This document shows positions 54,511-63,759 of a stretch of DNA of 64,000 nucleotides, piece after piece (the first letter of the stretch is position 1; each line of letters begins with the position of its first letter). A model generated the notes under the pieces. The model was not told the origin of the DNA. It did no database searches and saw only the letters and a program-made list of their open reading frames with translations. The DNA is from Flagellimonas oceanensis (GTDB lineage: Bacteria > Bacteroidota > Bacteroidia > Flavobacteriales > Flavobacteriaceae): contig NZ_RZNA01000004.1 in NCBI RefSeq assembly GCF_003992595.1, positions 62,001 to 126,000 of the forward strand, in the 5' to 3' direction. The position numbers and the translations under genes are program-made.

Positions 54511-55077
54511 CTAAAATGGGATAATTATAATATCCTCATCATCTTGCAAACAACCTGACGGCATATCTGAATCAATCGACACAAGTGTAGGTGTACAATC
54601 TTCATCAAGCACTACCTTTCCATTGTAGGTAATACTCCCATTCGATGCACTGATATAGGTTATACTACTTACTATGGAATAACTCCCATCGTTATTCTCT
54701 ACCACTTTTTTTAAGTGTTGCTCAACAGTATCCTCTCCGAGGTAAATTTTAGTTATATGGAATCCTGTTCTTGACCCTCCCCAAGAAGTAACTCCTTCAC
54801 TGTAATATAAAGTTCCGTTGGGAGGAGCAATCATTTGCCACACACTACGTGTTCCATTTTGGATTGCTTGAGGCGACGCCCCACGAAACCAAACCGTTGT
54901 ACCTCCAAAATTTCCAAACCATTCTTCATTACCATTATATTGAAGGGAGGTACCATCATAATAGGTTGCTTTTGTAGCTACTGGCTCTGCCTCTGTATTT
55001 AAAGGTAATGATTCATCTTTTTGACAGTTAAAAAATGTCATTGCAAGCAGAACAAAGAAAAATGTATTGATTTTCAT
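54511..55077 (-). CDS. Hypothetical lipoprotein
   Basis: 188 residues. The signal peptide ends in a lipobox-like MTFFNCQKD, so it is probably anchored by Cys18. The rest is rich in Gly, Thr, Ser and aromatics (GTSLQYNGNEEWFGNFGGTTVWFRG), with a predicted beta-type pattern and a Cys pair near the end (DCTP, GCLQDD). The family is not recognised. It lies, in the opposite direction, exactly between the two arfB copies, so it may have arrived with the rearrangement. Confidence 0.7.
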   Translation of the reverse strand: MKINTFFFVLLAMTFFNCQKDESLPLNTEAEPVATKATYYDGTSLQYNGNEEWFGNFGGTTVWFRGASPQAIQNGTRSVWQMIAPPNGTLYYSEGVTSWGGSRTGFHITKIYLGEDTVEQHLKKVVENNDGSYSIVSSITYISASNGSITYNGKVVLDEDCTPTLVSIDSDMPSGCLQDDEDIIIIPF

Positions 55078-55286
55078 AATTAATATATATTTGTAGTCTT
55101 TTTCTTTTTTAAATATAGATATAATTAAATTTTTTATTAGTCTTTTTCTTATAATTTACAATATCTTAACTATTTCTCTGGAATTACTTTGCTCTTACAT
55201 GACACTTCCAACAACTCCATAGTTATTCGAAAACGGTTTTCTCTCAATCTCCAAAACAATATGGCTTTTCTAATGAAGTAGAAATA

Positions 55287-55557
55287 CAGAAAGCCTATCT
55301 GACAGGGAAAAACAACGTGTCCTATTAAAATTACGGTCCCGATTGACCAATGATGGTTCCTTGATTCTTCAAAGTGATGAGGCCCAAAGGCAACACCGAA
55401 ACAAAGATTTAGTAGTGAAGCGCTTTTTCGAAACCCTGAAAAATGCTCTCATCATACCTAAAAAGCGAAAACCGACCAAACCCACCAAACCTTCCAAATA
55501 AAAACGGTTGAAATCCAAAAAAATCACGGCAGAGAAAAAGGCGTCGCGCAAAAAACC
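55287..55557 (+). pseudogene. Partial arfB duplicate (C-terminal fragment)
   Basis: 271 bases align without gaps to 54144-54414 with about 15 differences (near 94% identity). It lacks the GGQ domain and any start, and a GAA to TAA change makes an early stop in the basic tail (at 55498-55500). It therefore cannot encode a rescue factor. The similarity stops 7 bases before the arfB stop codon. Confidence 0.88.
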
Positions 55558-55707
55558 AAATCTGGGCCAATGAGAATTCATTGGATTTCCATCTGTCAGA
55601 TTACAAAACAGTCAAAAAAGCCTCTGTCGCTATAATTCCCAATAGCCAGATTTAATTACTTCACCACAAATGCTTAATTTTCAATCAAATTATAACTAAC
55701 TCAAATA

Positions 55708-58323
55708 ATGACTTCTAAAAAAGTAACTTTAAAAGCATTACTGCTCTCCGTAGTGATGTCTTTTTCTTGCATTACATTTTCCACAGCACAAACAGTTCCC
55801 TCGCCAGAGGATGTATATGGGTTCAAAGTGGGAGCCGATTACAAATTGGCCGATTACTCTCAGATTGAAGACTATTTGTCCAAATTGGACACTGCATCCG
55901 ATAGAGTTAAAAAAATTGAAATTGGAGAAACCGTATTAGGTCGCAAAATGTACCTCATGTTCATCTCCACAGCTGAAAATTTGGCACAGCTCGATAAATG
56001 GAAAGACATCAGCACCAAACTTGCTCGCGTTCAAGTAGGGAATGAAGAAGCCGTAAAACTTTCCGAAGAAGGAAAAGCCATTGTATGGATCGATGGTGGT
56101 ATGCATTCCACAGAGTTGGCCCATGGTCAAATGACTTCCGAGCTGGCATATACCCTTGCTACCTCCGAAACGGCGGAAATGAAAAAAATCAGGGAAAACG
56201 TGATTACCCTTCTCATGCCGGTAATGAACCCGGACGGACTGGACATTGTCGTGGACTGGTATCGTAAAAACCTCGGCACTCCTTATGAAACTTCGCGGCC
56301 TCCGATTCTCTATCACTATTACATGGGGCACGATAACAACAGGGATTGGTTTATGAACAATATGCCGGAAACCTACAACGTAACCAAAATGCTTTACAAC
56401 GAATGGTATCCGCAAATTGTATACAATCATCACCAATCCTCGCCTTCCTGGACCAAGATTTCGCTCCCTCCTTATGCCGATCCAGTAAACCCAAAAATTC
56501 ACCCCGCCATTACAGCGGCTGTAAGTGAGGTTGGTTCTGCCATGACCAAGCGTTTTTCCCTTGAAAACATGCCCGGGGCCATTGCAGACAACTATTATAC
56601 CATGTTCTGGAACGGAGGTGGTCGTACCGTACCCTATTACCACAACATGATTGGTATATTGACCGAAACCGGACACACAACCCCTACACCAAGGTTCTAC
56701 GACCCTGAAAAATTACCTAAAACCGTTGCCGGTGGCACCCCTACCGATGGCACGGACATTATGTACCCAGATCCATGGAAAGGTGGAGAGTCCCATTTTA
56801 GGGATGCCGTGGATTATATGTTGACCGCCACTTGGGCCACTTTGGACCTTGCAGCTGACCGTAAGAGCAATTACCTGCTCAATATTTACAAAATGGGTAA
56901 ATCCGCCGTTGAAAAAGGTAAGACCGAAGGTTTGTTCGCCTACATCATCGACAAAGAGCAATGGGATTCTTTTGAGGCCGTTAATTTGGTAAATGTGTTG
57001 CTTCAAGGTGGTATCGAAGTTGAAAAAGCAACCAGAGACTTTACCGTCAATGGTAAGGAATATGAAAAAGGTTCCTATGTCATCTACACAGCACAAGCTT
57101 TTAGGCCCTACTTGATGGACCTCATGGAAAAACAGGATTACCCCACACGTTTCCAATATCCAGGCGGACCTCCGGACACCCCATACGATTTGGCGGGATG
57201 GACTTTGCCAATGCAAATGGGCATTGATGTGGATAAAATTACTGAGTCGTTCAAGGCCCCAACCGAAAAAGTTACCGGTCTTGTAAAATACTACCAAGGC
57301 GATGTAAACAGGAACGGTTCCTTTGGATATGCATTAAATGTAAATACCAACGCTTCCGTGATTGCCACAAACAAGGTTTTGAAAGCTGGAGGAACCGCAT
57401 ACAAGAGCATGACGGAATTCAAGGCCGGAAAAGAAACCTTCCCAGCAGGGTCTTACATTGTATCAGGCGACAAGGAAATGATGGAGTCCTTGGCAGATGA
57501 ATACGGACTGGTATTCACAGGATTGGCTGCCAAGCCCGAAGTTCAATTAAAGAAAATCCATTTGCCCAAAGTTGGTTTGTATAAATCTTGGGTGGCCAAT
57601 ATGGATGAAGGATGGACCCGTTTTGTAATGGATGAGTACGAATTTGACTTGGACACCTTGCACGATGCCGACATTAAAACCAAGGATCTCTCCCAGTATG
57701 ATGCCATCATCATTCCATCCCAAAGACCAAGTTCCATTTTACACGGACACAGCAATTTGAGCATGCCCGAAAAATTCACAGGTGGAATTGGCCTAAAAGG
57801 TTCTGTGGCCCTTAGTGATTATGTGGACGAAGGAGGAACATTGATTGCCTTTGACGAAGCCAGTGATTTTGTCATTGAACAATTTGGGTTGCCCATGAGC
57901 GATGCCGTTGCAGGAGTGAGCAGCAATCGCTTTTTCATTCCAGGTTCCTTGATCAAAACGGGAATAGACACAAGCCATCCTTTGGCCTTCGGAATGAAGG
58001 ATACCGTTGCCGTTTCGTTTAACAAGAGTAGAGCTTTCAGGATAGACAAACAGAGAAAATCAGGCGAAGGGGGCAAGGAAGAAATCGAAGATGCACCTGA
58101 ACCCCAAGTTGAAGTGATTGCCACCTATGCTGCCAATGACTTGTTGATGAGCGGTTGGGCCATGGGAGAAAACCGATACATTGCCAAAAAACCAGCGATG
58201 GTCAAAGCGAAATACGGAAAAGGGTCAGCCATCTTGTTTGCGTTCCGTCCACAATTTAGGGCGCAACCCCGTGGCACTTACAAATTGATTTTTAATGCGA
58301 TTTACGAAGGAGCTTCGGAATAA
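55708..58323 (+). CDS. M14-family zinc carboxypeptidase, secreted
   Basis: 871 residues with a signal peptide (LLSVVMSFSCITFSTAQT). The zinc site begins with DGGMHSTELAHG (HxxE, His133) and probably ends with the His of YNHHQSSP (near 241); the catalytic glutamate is likely in GILTETGHTTP. A long C-terminal half (residues ~400-871) has a class I glutamine amidotransferase-like fold pattern (YDAIIIPSQRPSSILHG), as seen in large M14 peptidases of Bacteroidota. It probably trims peptides outside the cytoplasm. A strong terminator follows. Confidence 0.88.
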   Translation: MTSKKVTLKALLLSVVMSFSCITFSTAQTVPSPEDVYGFKVGADYKLADYSQIEDYLSKLDTASDRVKKIEIGETVLGRKMYLMFISTAENLAQLDKWKDISTKLARVQVGNEEAVKLSEEGKAIVWIDGGMHSTELAHGQMTSELAYTLATSETAEMKKIRENVITLLMPVMNPDGLDIVVDWYRKNLGTPYETSRPPILYHYYMGHDNNRDWFMNNMPETYNVTKMLYNEWYPQIVYNHHQSSPSWTKISLPPYADPVNPKIHPAITAAVSEVGSAMTKRFSLENMPGAIADNYYTMFWNGGGRTVPYYHNMIGILTETGHTTPTPRFYDPEKLPKTVAGGTPTDGTDIMYPDPWKGGESHFRDAVDYMLTATWATLDLAADRKSNYLLNIYKMGKSAVEKGKTEGLFAYIIDKEQWDSFEAVNLVNVLLQGGIEVEKATRDFTVNGKEYEKGSYVIYTAQAFRPYLMDLMEKQDYPTRFQYPGGPPDTPYDLAGWTLPMQMGIDVDKITESFKAPTEKVTGLVKYYQGDVNRNGSFGYALNVNTNASVIATNKVLKAGGTAYKSMTEFKAGKETFPAGSYIVSGDKEMMESLADEYGLVFTGLAAKPEVQLKKIHLPKVGLYKSWVANMDEGWTRFVMDEYEFDLDTLHDADIKTKDLSQYDAIIIPSQRPSSILHGHSNLSMPEKFTGGIGLKGSVALSDYVDEGGTLIAFDEASDFVIEQFGLPMSDAVAGVSSNRFFIPGSLIKTGIDTSHPLAFGMKDTVAVSFNKSRAFRIDKQRKSGEGGKEEIEDAPEPQVEVIATYAANDLLMSGWAMGENRYIAKKPAMVKAKYGKGSAILFAFRPQFRAQPRGTYKLIFNAIYEGASE

Positions 58324-58341
58324 TATTTAAAATATTTGTGT

Positions 58342-58376
58342 AAAAAAGCCCCGCTAATTATGGCGGGGCTTTTTTT
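58342..58376 (+). terminator. Terminator between the M14 peptidase and TauE genes
   Basis: GCCCCGC (58348-58354) and GCGGGGC (58363-58369) with an 8-base loop, flanked by A6 and T7; works for both converging genes. Confidence 0.88.
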
Positions 58377-58394
58377 ATTGAATCGTATGTGGTT

Positions 58395-59150
58395 CTATCT
58401 GAACAAAATCGCCACCGCACCAATCGCGGTTACAATCAAAATAAAACGCTTGTAATTTTTTTCGTTGATTTTCTTAACTAAGAAAACACCCAAAAACAAT
58501 CCCACAAATATGGCAGGGAGCAATCGCAAATTGATCAACAGACTTTCCACGGTAATCGTTTTCCAAACAAACACATGGAACGGCATTTTGAACATATTGG
58601 TAATGAAAAACAACCAAGCTGCCGTTCCCACAAATTCATTTTTGGGCAAACGCATCGCCAAAAAGAAAATGTTGGTAAACGCCCCCGCCAAATTCCCGAT
58701 CATGGTACAAATCCCTGAGAAGATACCCATGGAACCCGAAAACAGCCAATGGGTAGGCACTTTTTTGGATTTACGTCGGTCCCAAGAAACCAACATGCCC
58801 AAACTAATGAATATCACCACCACCATGGCCCACTTGAATTCTCGTTCGGGCAGGTCCTTTCCAATCAATACACCGATGAGGATTCCAAGAATCATCCAAG
58901 GAAGAAACCTAATGATATATTTCCATTGCGTATGCCGGTTATAATAGATCACGGCAAAAGTGTCGCCAACAATCAAAAGGGGAATAAAAAGTCCTGTTGA
59001 TGCCTTGGAACCAAAAGCCAAAGCCATTAACGTTACATTAAAGATGGACATCCCCTTAAGTCCTGCTTTGGAGACCCCCATCAAGAAAACGGCAGTGGCA
59101 GCCATGGTCCATGCGGCAACGGAAATATCTGAGTACGTGGAAAGAAACAT
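58395..59150 (-). CDS. TauE/SafE-family sulfite/anion exporter
   Basis: 251 residues with about eight hydrophobic segments in the DUF81 pattern: VFLMGVSKAGLKGMSIFNVTLMALAFGSKASTGLFIPLLIVGD and the second repeat GIFSGICTMIGNLAGAFTNIFFLAMRLPKNEFVGTAAWLFF. The two repeats with Gly-rich turns are typical. It moves sulfite, sulfonates or related anions across the inner membrane; the exact substrate is unknown. It diverges from the SSS gene (69-base gap). Confidence 0.85.
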   Translation of the reverse strand: MFLSTYSDISVAAWTMAATAVFLMGVSKAGLKGMSIFNVTLMALAFGSKASTGLFIPLLIVGDTFAVIYYNRHTQWKYIIRFLPWMILGILIGVLIGKDLPEREFKWAMVVVIFISLGMLVSWDRRKSKKVPTHWLFSGSMGIFSGICTMIGNLAGAFTNIFFLAMRLPKNEFVGTAAWLFFITNMFKMPFHVFVWKTITVESLLINLRLLPAIFVGLFLGVFLVKKINEKNYKRFILIVTAIGAVAILFR

Positions 59151-59219
59151 GAAGAATTTTTACTGGTTCACAAAAGTAACCCAAAAAAGCTATCTTTAAC
59201 CCCAAGCCAAACTTAACAA

Positions 59220-61022
59220 ATGAAACTAGAACTTTTAGATTACATCATCATTTTTGGATTCTTTGCCATAGTCCTTTTCATTGGGATTTATGTTTCCAAG
59301 AAATCGGGTAAAAACACGGCAGAATATTTTTTGTCCGGCCGTAGCATGCCATGGTGGCTTTTGGGCTTTTCCATGGTTGCCACTACCTTCTCCACGGATA
59401 CGCCCAATTTGGTTACGGACTTTGTCCGTACCGATGGTGTCTCGGGAAACTGGGGTTGGTGGGCCTTTTTGCTCACAGGTTTGCTTACCGTTTTTGTCTA
59501 TGCCAAGCTTTGGAGAAAATCCAACGTGGCCACGGATATGGAATTTTACGATTTAAGGTACGGCGGAAAACCTGCACATTTTCTCCGTGGATTTAGATCG
59601 TTGTATTTAGGTGTGGTCTTTAATGTAATGGCTATGTCGGCCGTGACTCTAGCTGCCATAAAAATCGGGCAGGTAATGCTCGGACTGGAACCCGTTGAAA
59701 CCGTGCTGCTGGGAGGAACCATAACAGTGATTTTTAGTGCCGTAGGTGGGTTTAGAGGAGTGGTCTATACTGATTTTCTATTGTTTTTTGTTGCCATGGG
59801 TGGAGCCATTGGAGCTGCAATCTACTTGGTAAATATGCCTGAAGTTGGTGGTTTGGACAATATTTTGGCGAATGCGCAGGTACAGGAAAAAATGTCCATC
59901 CTTCCCGATTTTTCGGATACCGATGCTTTGATAGGGCTTCTTATCATACCCTTGGCAGTACAATGGTGGAGTGCTTGGTACCCAGGCGGTGAACCCGGGG
60001 GTGGTGGCTATATCGCACAGCGTATGTTGGCCGCCAAAAATGAAAACCACGCCATCGGGGCAACATTTTTCTTCAACATATTGCATTATGCGCTAAGACC
60101 ATGGCCATGGATTTTGGTCGCCTTGGCCTCTATTGTGGTGTTCCCGGATTTGGAAAGCATTCAACAGGCGTTTCCCAATGTACCGGAGAACATCCTTAAA
60201 AACGATTTGGCCTACTCCGCCATGCTTACCATGTTGCCCACAGGCTTGTTGGGTCTGGTTATGGCTTCTTTGGGAGCAGCCTATATGTCAACCATTTCAA
60301 CACACCTTAACTGGGGGTCCTCTTATATCGTAAATGATTTCTACAAGCAGCAAATCAATAAAAATGCATCAGAAAAGGAATTAGTGAACGTGGGTAGGAT
60401 TTCCACAGTTGTTCTGATGGTTTTGAGTAGTTTATTCGCTTTGGAACTTAACAATGCCACTCAGCTCTTCGATATTATCATCATGTTCGGAGCAGGAACA
60501 GGACTCATCTTTTTGTTACGATGGTTCTGGTGGCGAATCAATGCATGGAGCGAAATCGTTGCCATGTTCTCATCGGGTATTATCTCGATTGTTTTCTGGC
60601 AGCTGGAAGAACCGTTGTTTTTGGCCGATGGTGCACCTTTTCCAACATGGAGCAAATTTCCGTTGGTGGTGTTGATCACTACCATACTTTGGTTGGCCAC
60701 CACCTTTTTAACCAAGCCGGAAGACAACAAGGTGCTCTATCGTTTTTATAAAATCACAAAACCAGGAGGGCCTGGATGGAAAAAGATTCATGAAGAAGCC
60801 AAGGCCGAAGGCGTTTCCCTTGAAGATGAAAATGCCAAATGGAGCGTTCCATCAGGAGTTTTGGCCATGATCGTGGGCTGTATTCTGGTCTACGGATGTC
60901 TTTTTGCCACAGGAAATTGGATTTATGGCAATTATCCCTTGGCGATTGGGCTTACCGTATTGGTATTGATAGCCACAGTTGTTCTTTTAAGAATTTGGCG
61001 CGGGATGCGGAATGTATTTTGA
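59220..61022 (+). CDS. Sodium:solute symporter (SSS family)
   Basis: 600 residues with about 13 to 14 hydrophobic segments. The first segments show FGFFAIVLFIGIYVSKKSGKNTAEYFLSGRSMPWWLLGFSMVATTFSTDTPNLVTD, the SSS hallmark with Na+-site residues. It resembles the group of Na+/glucose- or Na+/pantothenate-like carriers, but no neighbouring gene gives a hint at the substrate. Its stop lies next to that of ribE on the other strand. Confidence 0.88.
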   Translation: MKLELLDYIIIFGFFAIVLFIGIYVSKKSGKNTAEYFLSGRSMPWWLLGFSMVATTFSTDTPNLVTDFVRTDGVSGNWGWWAFLLTGLLTVFVYAKLWRKSNVATDMEFYDLRYGGKPAHFLRGFRSLYLGVVFNVMAMSAVTLAAIKIGQVMLGLEPVETVLLGGTITVIFSAVGGFRGVVYTDFLLFFVAMGGAIGAAIYLVNMPEVGGLDNILANAQVQEKMSILPDFSDTDALIGLLIIPLAVQWWSAWYPGGEPGGGGYIAQRMLAAKNENHAIGATFFFNILHYALRPWPWILVALASIVVFPDLESIQQAFPNVPENILKNDLAYSAMLTMLPTGLLGLVMASLGAAYMSTISTHLNWGSSYIVNDFYKQQINKNASEKELVNVGRISTVVLMVLSSLFALELNNATQLFDIIIMFGAGTGLIFLLRWFWWRINAWSEIVAMFSSGIISIVFWQLEEPLFLADGAPFPTWSKFPLVVLITTILWLATTFLTKPEDNKVLYRFYKITKPGGPGWKKIHEEAKAEGVSLEDENAKWSVPSGVLAMIVGCILVYGCLFATGNWIYGNYPLAIGLTVLVLIATVVLLRIWRGMRNVF

Positions 61023-61028
61023 TGGGTT

Positions 61029-61619
61029 TTAACCCCTCAGTTCCAATAATCTGGAAACATATTTGCCGACCACATCAAACTCCAAGTTCACTGTAGCTCC
61101 CACTTTGTAGGTGTGAAAACGGGTATGCTCGTGGGTATAGGGAATTATGGCCACACTGAAGCTGTTCTTTTCGGAGTCAACAACAGTTAGACTGACACCG
61201 TCCACGGTAATGGAACCCTTCTCAATGGTTACATTATTGAGTTTTGGGTCGTATTCAAACGTATATATCCAGCTACCATCTTTTACGATAATGGATTTAC
61301 AGCCTGCGGTTTGGTCCACATGTCCTTGAACAATGTGCCCATCTAAACGTGCACCCAACAACATAGCGCGCTCCAGATTGACCACATCACCTACTTTCAG
61401 GTCGCCTAAATTGGTCTTGTTCAAGGTCTCTTCTATTGCCGTTACGGTATAGCTGCTTCCATCAATGGCAATTACGGTAAGGCAAACCCCATTGTGTGAA
61501 ACACTCTGGTCTATCTTCAATTCCGAAGTAATATCCGAAGCAACGGTAATGTGAAGATTTCCACCGTCCTTTTCCAGCTTTTCAACCTTCCCCAAAGTCT
61601 CTATAATCCCTGTGAACAT
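61029..61619 (-). CDS. ribE: Riboflavin synthase, alpha subunit
   Basis: Dismutates two lumazine molecules to riboflavin. The 196-residue protein has the expected start MFTGIIETLGKVEKL and the two lumazine-binding repeats: VSHNGVCLTVIAI...ETLNKTNLG in the first, GHIVQGHVDQTAGC and SITVDGVSLTVVD in the second. ATG at 61619 is the standard start; a longer frame upstream overlaps the divergent pdxA promoter region. Confidence 0.94.
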   Translation of the reverse strand: MFTGIIETLGKVEKLEKDGGNLHITVASDITSELKIDQSVSHNGVCLTVIAIDGSSYTVTAIEETLNKTNLGDLKVGDVVNLERAMLLGARLDGHIVQGHVDQTAGCKSIIVKDGSWIYTFEYDPKLNNVTIEKGSITVDGVSLTVVDSEKNSFSVAIIPYTHEHTRFHTYKVGATVNLEFDVVGKYVSRLLELRG

Positions 61620-61677
61620 GTCTCTTATTAATTGACTAGATTTGTAATGCAAAAGTAGCCATAACGGCATTCATTTT

Positions 61678-62730
61678 ATGAAGGAAAATCAAAAAATAAG
61701 GTTGGGCATTTCCATTGGGGATATTAACGGCATTGGGTGCGAGGTGGCACTCAAAACATTTGAAGACCCAAGAATGCTGGAGTTTTGCACCCCAGTGATA
61801 TTCGCATCCAACAAAACCATTTCCCAACAAATCAAAGATTTGGGAATCGATCTCAAATTCAATGGTGTTCGGGATGCCGGTCAGGCCTTGGAAGGCAAAG
61901 TCAATATTGTCAATGTTTGGAAAGAAGTTCCTAAGATTGAATACGGACAAGCTACTAAAGAAGGCGGTGAGTTTGCCATTCGGTCATTGCGAGCGGCCGT
62001 TTCTGCGCTAAAAGAGGATAAAATCGATGTGTTGGTCACGGCACCCATCAACAAAAACAATATCCAATCCGAGGATTTTAATTTTCCTGGCCATACGGAC
62101 TTTCTGGCTCAAGAGCTCGAGGGAGAGAGCCTAATGTTCATGGTCACAAATTCCCTACGTGTTGGTCTACTTACCGATCATATTGCGGTAAAGGATGTGG
62201 CCGAAGCTATTACCCCAAAGCTCATCCGAAACAAAGTGGCCACCATGGAAAAATCCTTGAAAATGGACTTTGGTATCCGTCGTCCCAAAATAGCCATGTT
62301 GGGCATCAATCCCCACAGTGGCGACAACGGAACCATTGGCCAAGAGGACGATAAAATTCTAAAGCCCACCATAAAGGAATTGTTCGATAAGGGCACTTTG
62401 GTCTACGGTCCTTATTCGGCAGACAGTTTTTTTGGCTCTGACAACCACAGTAATTTTGATGCCATACTAGCGGCCTACCATGATCAGGGGCTAATTCCGT
62501 TCAAGACCCTTTCCTTTGGAAAAGGAGTCAACTATACGGCCGGACTGGATAAAGTACGAACATCTCCAGACCATGGAACCGCCTATGAAATCGCTGGAAA
62601 AGGCAAGGCTGATGAAAGTTCTTTTAAAGAAGCCGTATTCACTGCCATTCAAGTATTTAAAAACAGAACAGAGTATCTGGAACTTACCGAAAACCCTCTT
62701 AAAAAGCAGAAAATCAAGCGAGGAGGGTAA
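61678..62730 (+). CDS. pdxA: 4-hydroxythreonine-4-phosphate dehydrogenase PdxA
   Basis: Step in pyridoxal phosphate synthesis. The 350-residue protein shows the family start RLGISIGDINGIGCEVALKTF, the metal/substrate histidine in FPGHTDFLA, LGINPHSGDNG, and the C-terminal AYHDQGLIPFKTLSFGKGVNYTAGLDKVRTSPDHGTAYEIAG. The protein diverges from ribE with a gap of 58 bases. Confidence 0.94.
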   Translation: MKENQKIRLGISIGDINGIGCEVALKTFEDPRMLEFCTPVIFASNKTISQQIKDLGIDLKFNGVRDAGQALEGKVNIVNVWKEVPKIEYGQATKEGGEFAIRSLRAAVSALKEDKIDVLVTAPINKNNIQSEDFNFPGHTDFLAQELEGESLMFMVTNSLRVGLLTDHIAVKDVAEAITPKLIRNKVATMEKSLKMDFGIRRPKIAMLGINPHSGDNGTIGQEDDKILKPTIKELFDKGTLVYGPYSADSFFGSDNHSNFDAILAAYHDQGLIPFKTLSFGKGVNYTAGLDKVRTSPDHGTAYEIAGKGKADESSFKEAVFTAIQVFKNRTEYLELTENPLKKQKIKRGG

Positions 62731-62768
62731 AAAGTTAATCTCATTTTGGATATTTGTTGTAGCAAGAA

Positions 62769-62798
62769 TTGCAGTTTTGTAAATTAGTAGTATCTTTG
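62769..62798 (+). promoter_or_regulatory. Promoter of yceD-rpmF
   Basis: TTG at 62769-62771, a 19-base spacer, TATCTTTG at 62791-62798. The perfect 12-base palindrome GCCTTTAAAGGC (62804-62815) covers the predicted start of transcription and could be an operator or a 5' RNA hairpin. Confidence 0.75.
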
Positions 62799-62840
62799 CA
62801 CCCGCCTTTAAAGGCTGGTACACAAACCTTAAGTGTAGAA

Positions 62841-63374
62841 ATGATGAAGCTGAAAGAGTTTAATATCCCTTTTTCAGGTCTGAAGTTGGGAAAACATAAC
62901 TTTGTGTACGAGATTGATGATGCGTTCTTTGAATCTTTTGACTACCAAGAATTTAACGGAGCTTCCGTTCATGTAAATGCCGTTTTGGAAAAAATGAGCA
63001 CCATGATGGAACTTCAGATTGAAGCGGAGGGAACCATAAATGTGGATTGTGATCTAACGGGCGAACCTTATGACCAGCCTGTTGACTCCCATTTAAAACT
63101 AGTCGTCAAGTTTGGCGAAGAGTACAATGATGAAGATGATGAAATCTTGATCATCCCACACGGAGAACACCAATTCAATATTGCACAGTACGTATACGAA
63201 ATGTTGGTGCTGGCCGTTCCACAAAAAAGGGTTCATCCCGGTGTGGAAGACGGAACATTGCAATCGGAAATCTTGGATAAGCTCGAAGAGCTTCAGCCAA
63301 AAGAGAATACAAAACCATCAGAAGATACGGACCCCAGGTGGGACGATTTAAAAAAGTTACTAACGGATAAATAG
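62841..63374 (+). CDS. YceD/DUF177-family protein
   Basis: 177 residues, cytoplasmic. Family cues: [46 protein letters not shown], and [28 protein letters not shown]. The protein is needed for 23S rRNA processing or large-subunit assembly in E. coli and plants, and it usually lies before rpmF as here (7-base gap). Two adjacent ATG codons (62841, 62844) are both possible starts. Confidence 0.88.
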   Translation: MMKLKEFNIPFSGLKLGKHNFVYEIDDAFFESFDYQEFNGASVHVNAVLEKMSTMMELQIEAEGTINVDCDLTGEPYDQPVDSHLKLVVKFGEEYNDEDDEILIIPHGEHQFNIAQYVYEMLVLAVPQKRVHPGVEDGTLQSEILDKLEELQPKENTKPSEDTDPRWDDLKKLLTDK

Positions 63375-63381
63375 GTTTATA

Positions 63382-63582
63382 ATGGCACATCCTAAAAGAA
63401 AAATATCAAAAACCAGAAGGGACAAAAGAAGAACCCACTACAAAGCAGTTGCGCCAACAATTGCCAAAGACTCAACAACAGGTGAAATGCACTTGTTCCA
63501 CAGAGCTCACTGGCACGAAGGCAAATTGTACTACAGAGGTCAGGTTTTGATTGACAAAACAGAAGAGGAAACTGCGGCCTAA
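63382..63582 (+). CDS. rpmF: 50S ribosomal protein L32
   Basis: 66 residues: [43 protein letters not shown]. The protein lacks the zinc-ribbon cysteines found in some L32 proteins, i.e. the Cys-less form, with no sign of a second, zinc-bearing copy in the window. It is in an operon with yceD; a terminator follows 24 bases later, so fabH needs its own promoter or read-through. Confidence 0.94.
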   Translation: MAHPKRKISKTRRDKRRTHYKAVAPTIAKDSTTGEMHLFHRAHWHEGKLYYRGQVLIDKTEEETAA

Positions 63583-63605
63583 CCGCAAACCCCCTATAAT
63601 ACAGC

Positions 63606-63639
63606 AACTCCCGTTCAATATATCAACGGGAGTTTTTTT
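63606..63639 (+). terminator. Terminator after rpmF
   Basis: AACTCCCGTT and AACGGGAGTT form a perfect 10-base stem with a 9-base loop, followed by T5A. Confidence 0.88.
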
Positions 63640-63759
63640 ATGGGCCCACGTTAACACCCAAAATCGGCTCGATTATCTCGATAAAGTCATATAAAATGAC
63701 TAATTTTCACACCTTTTGGGTCAAATTTGAATCTTTTTGACAATAAAGAGAGGCTAAAA

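Noticed and set aside
54422..55286. An insertion sequence between the two arfB copies
   Set aside because: No transposase, no terminal inverted repeats and no short target duplication could be seen; only a lipoprotein gene is present.
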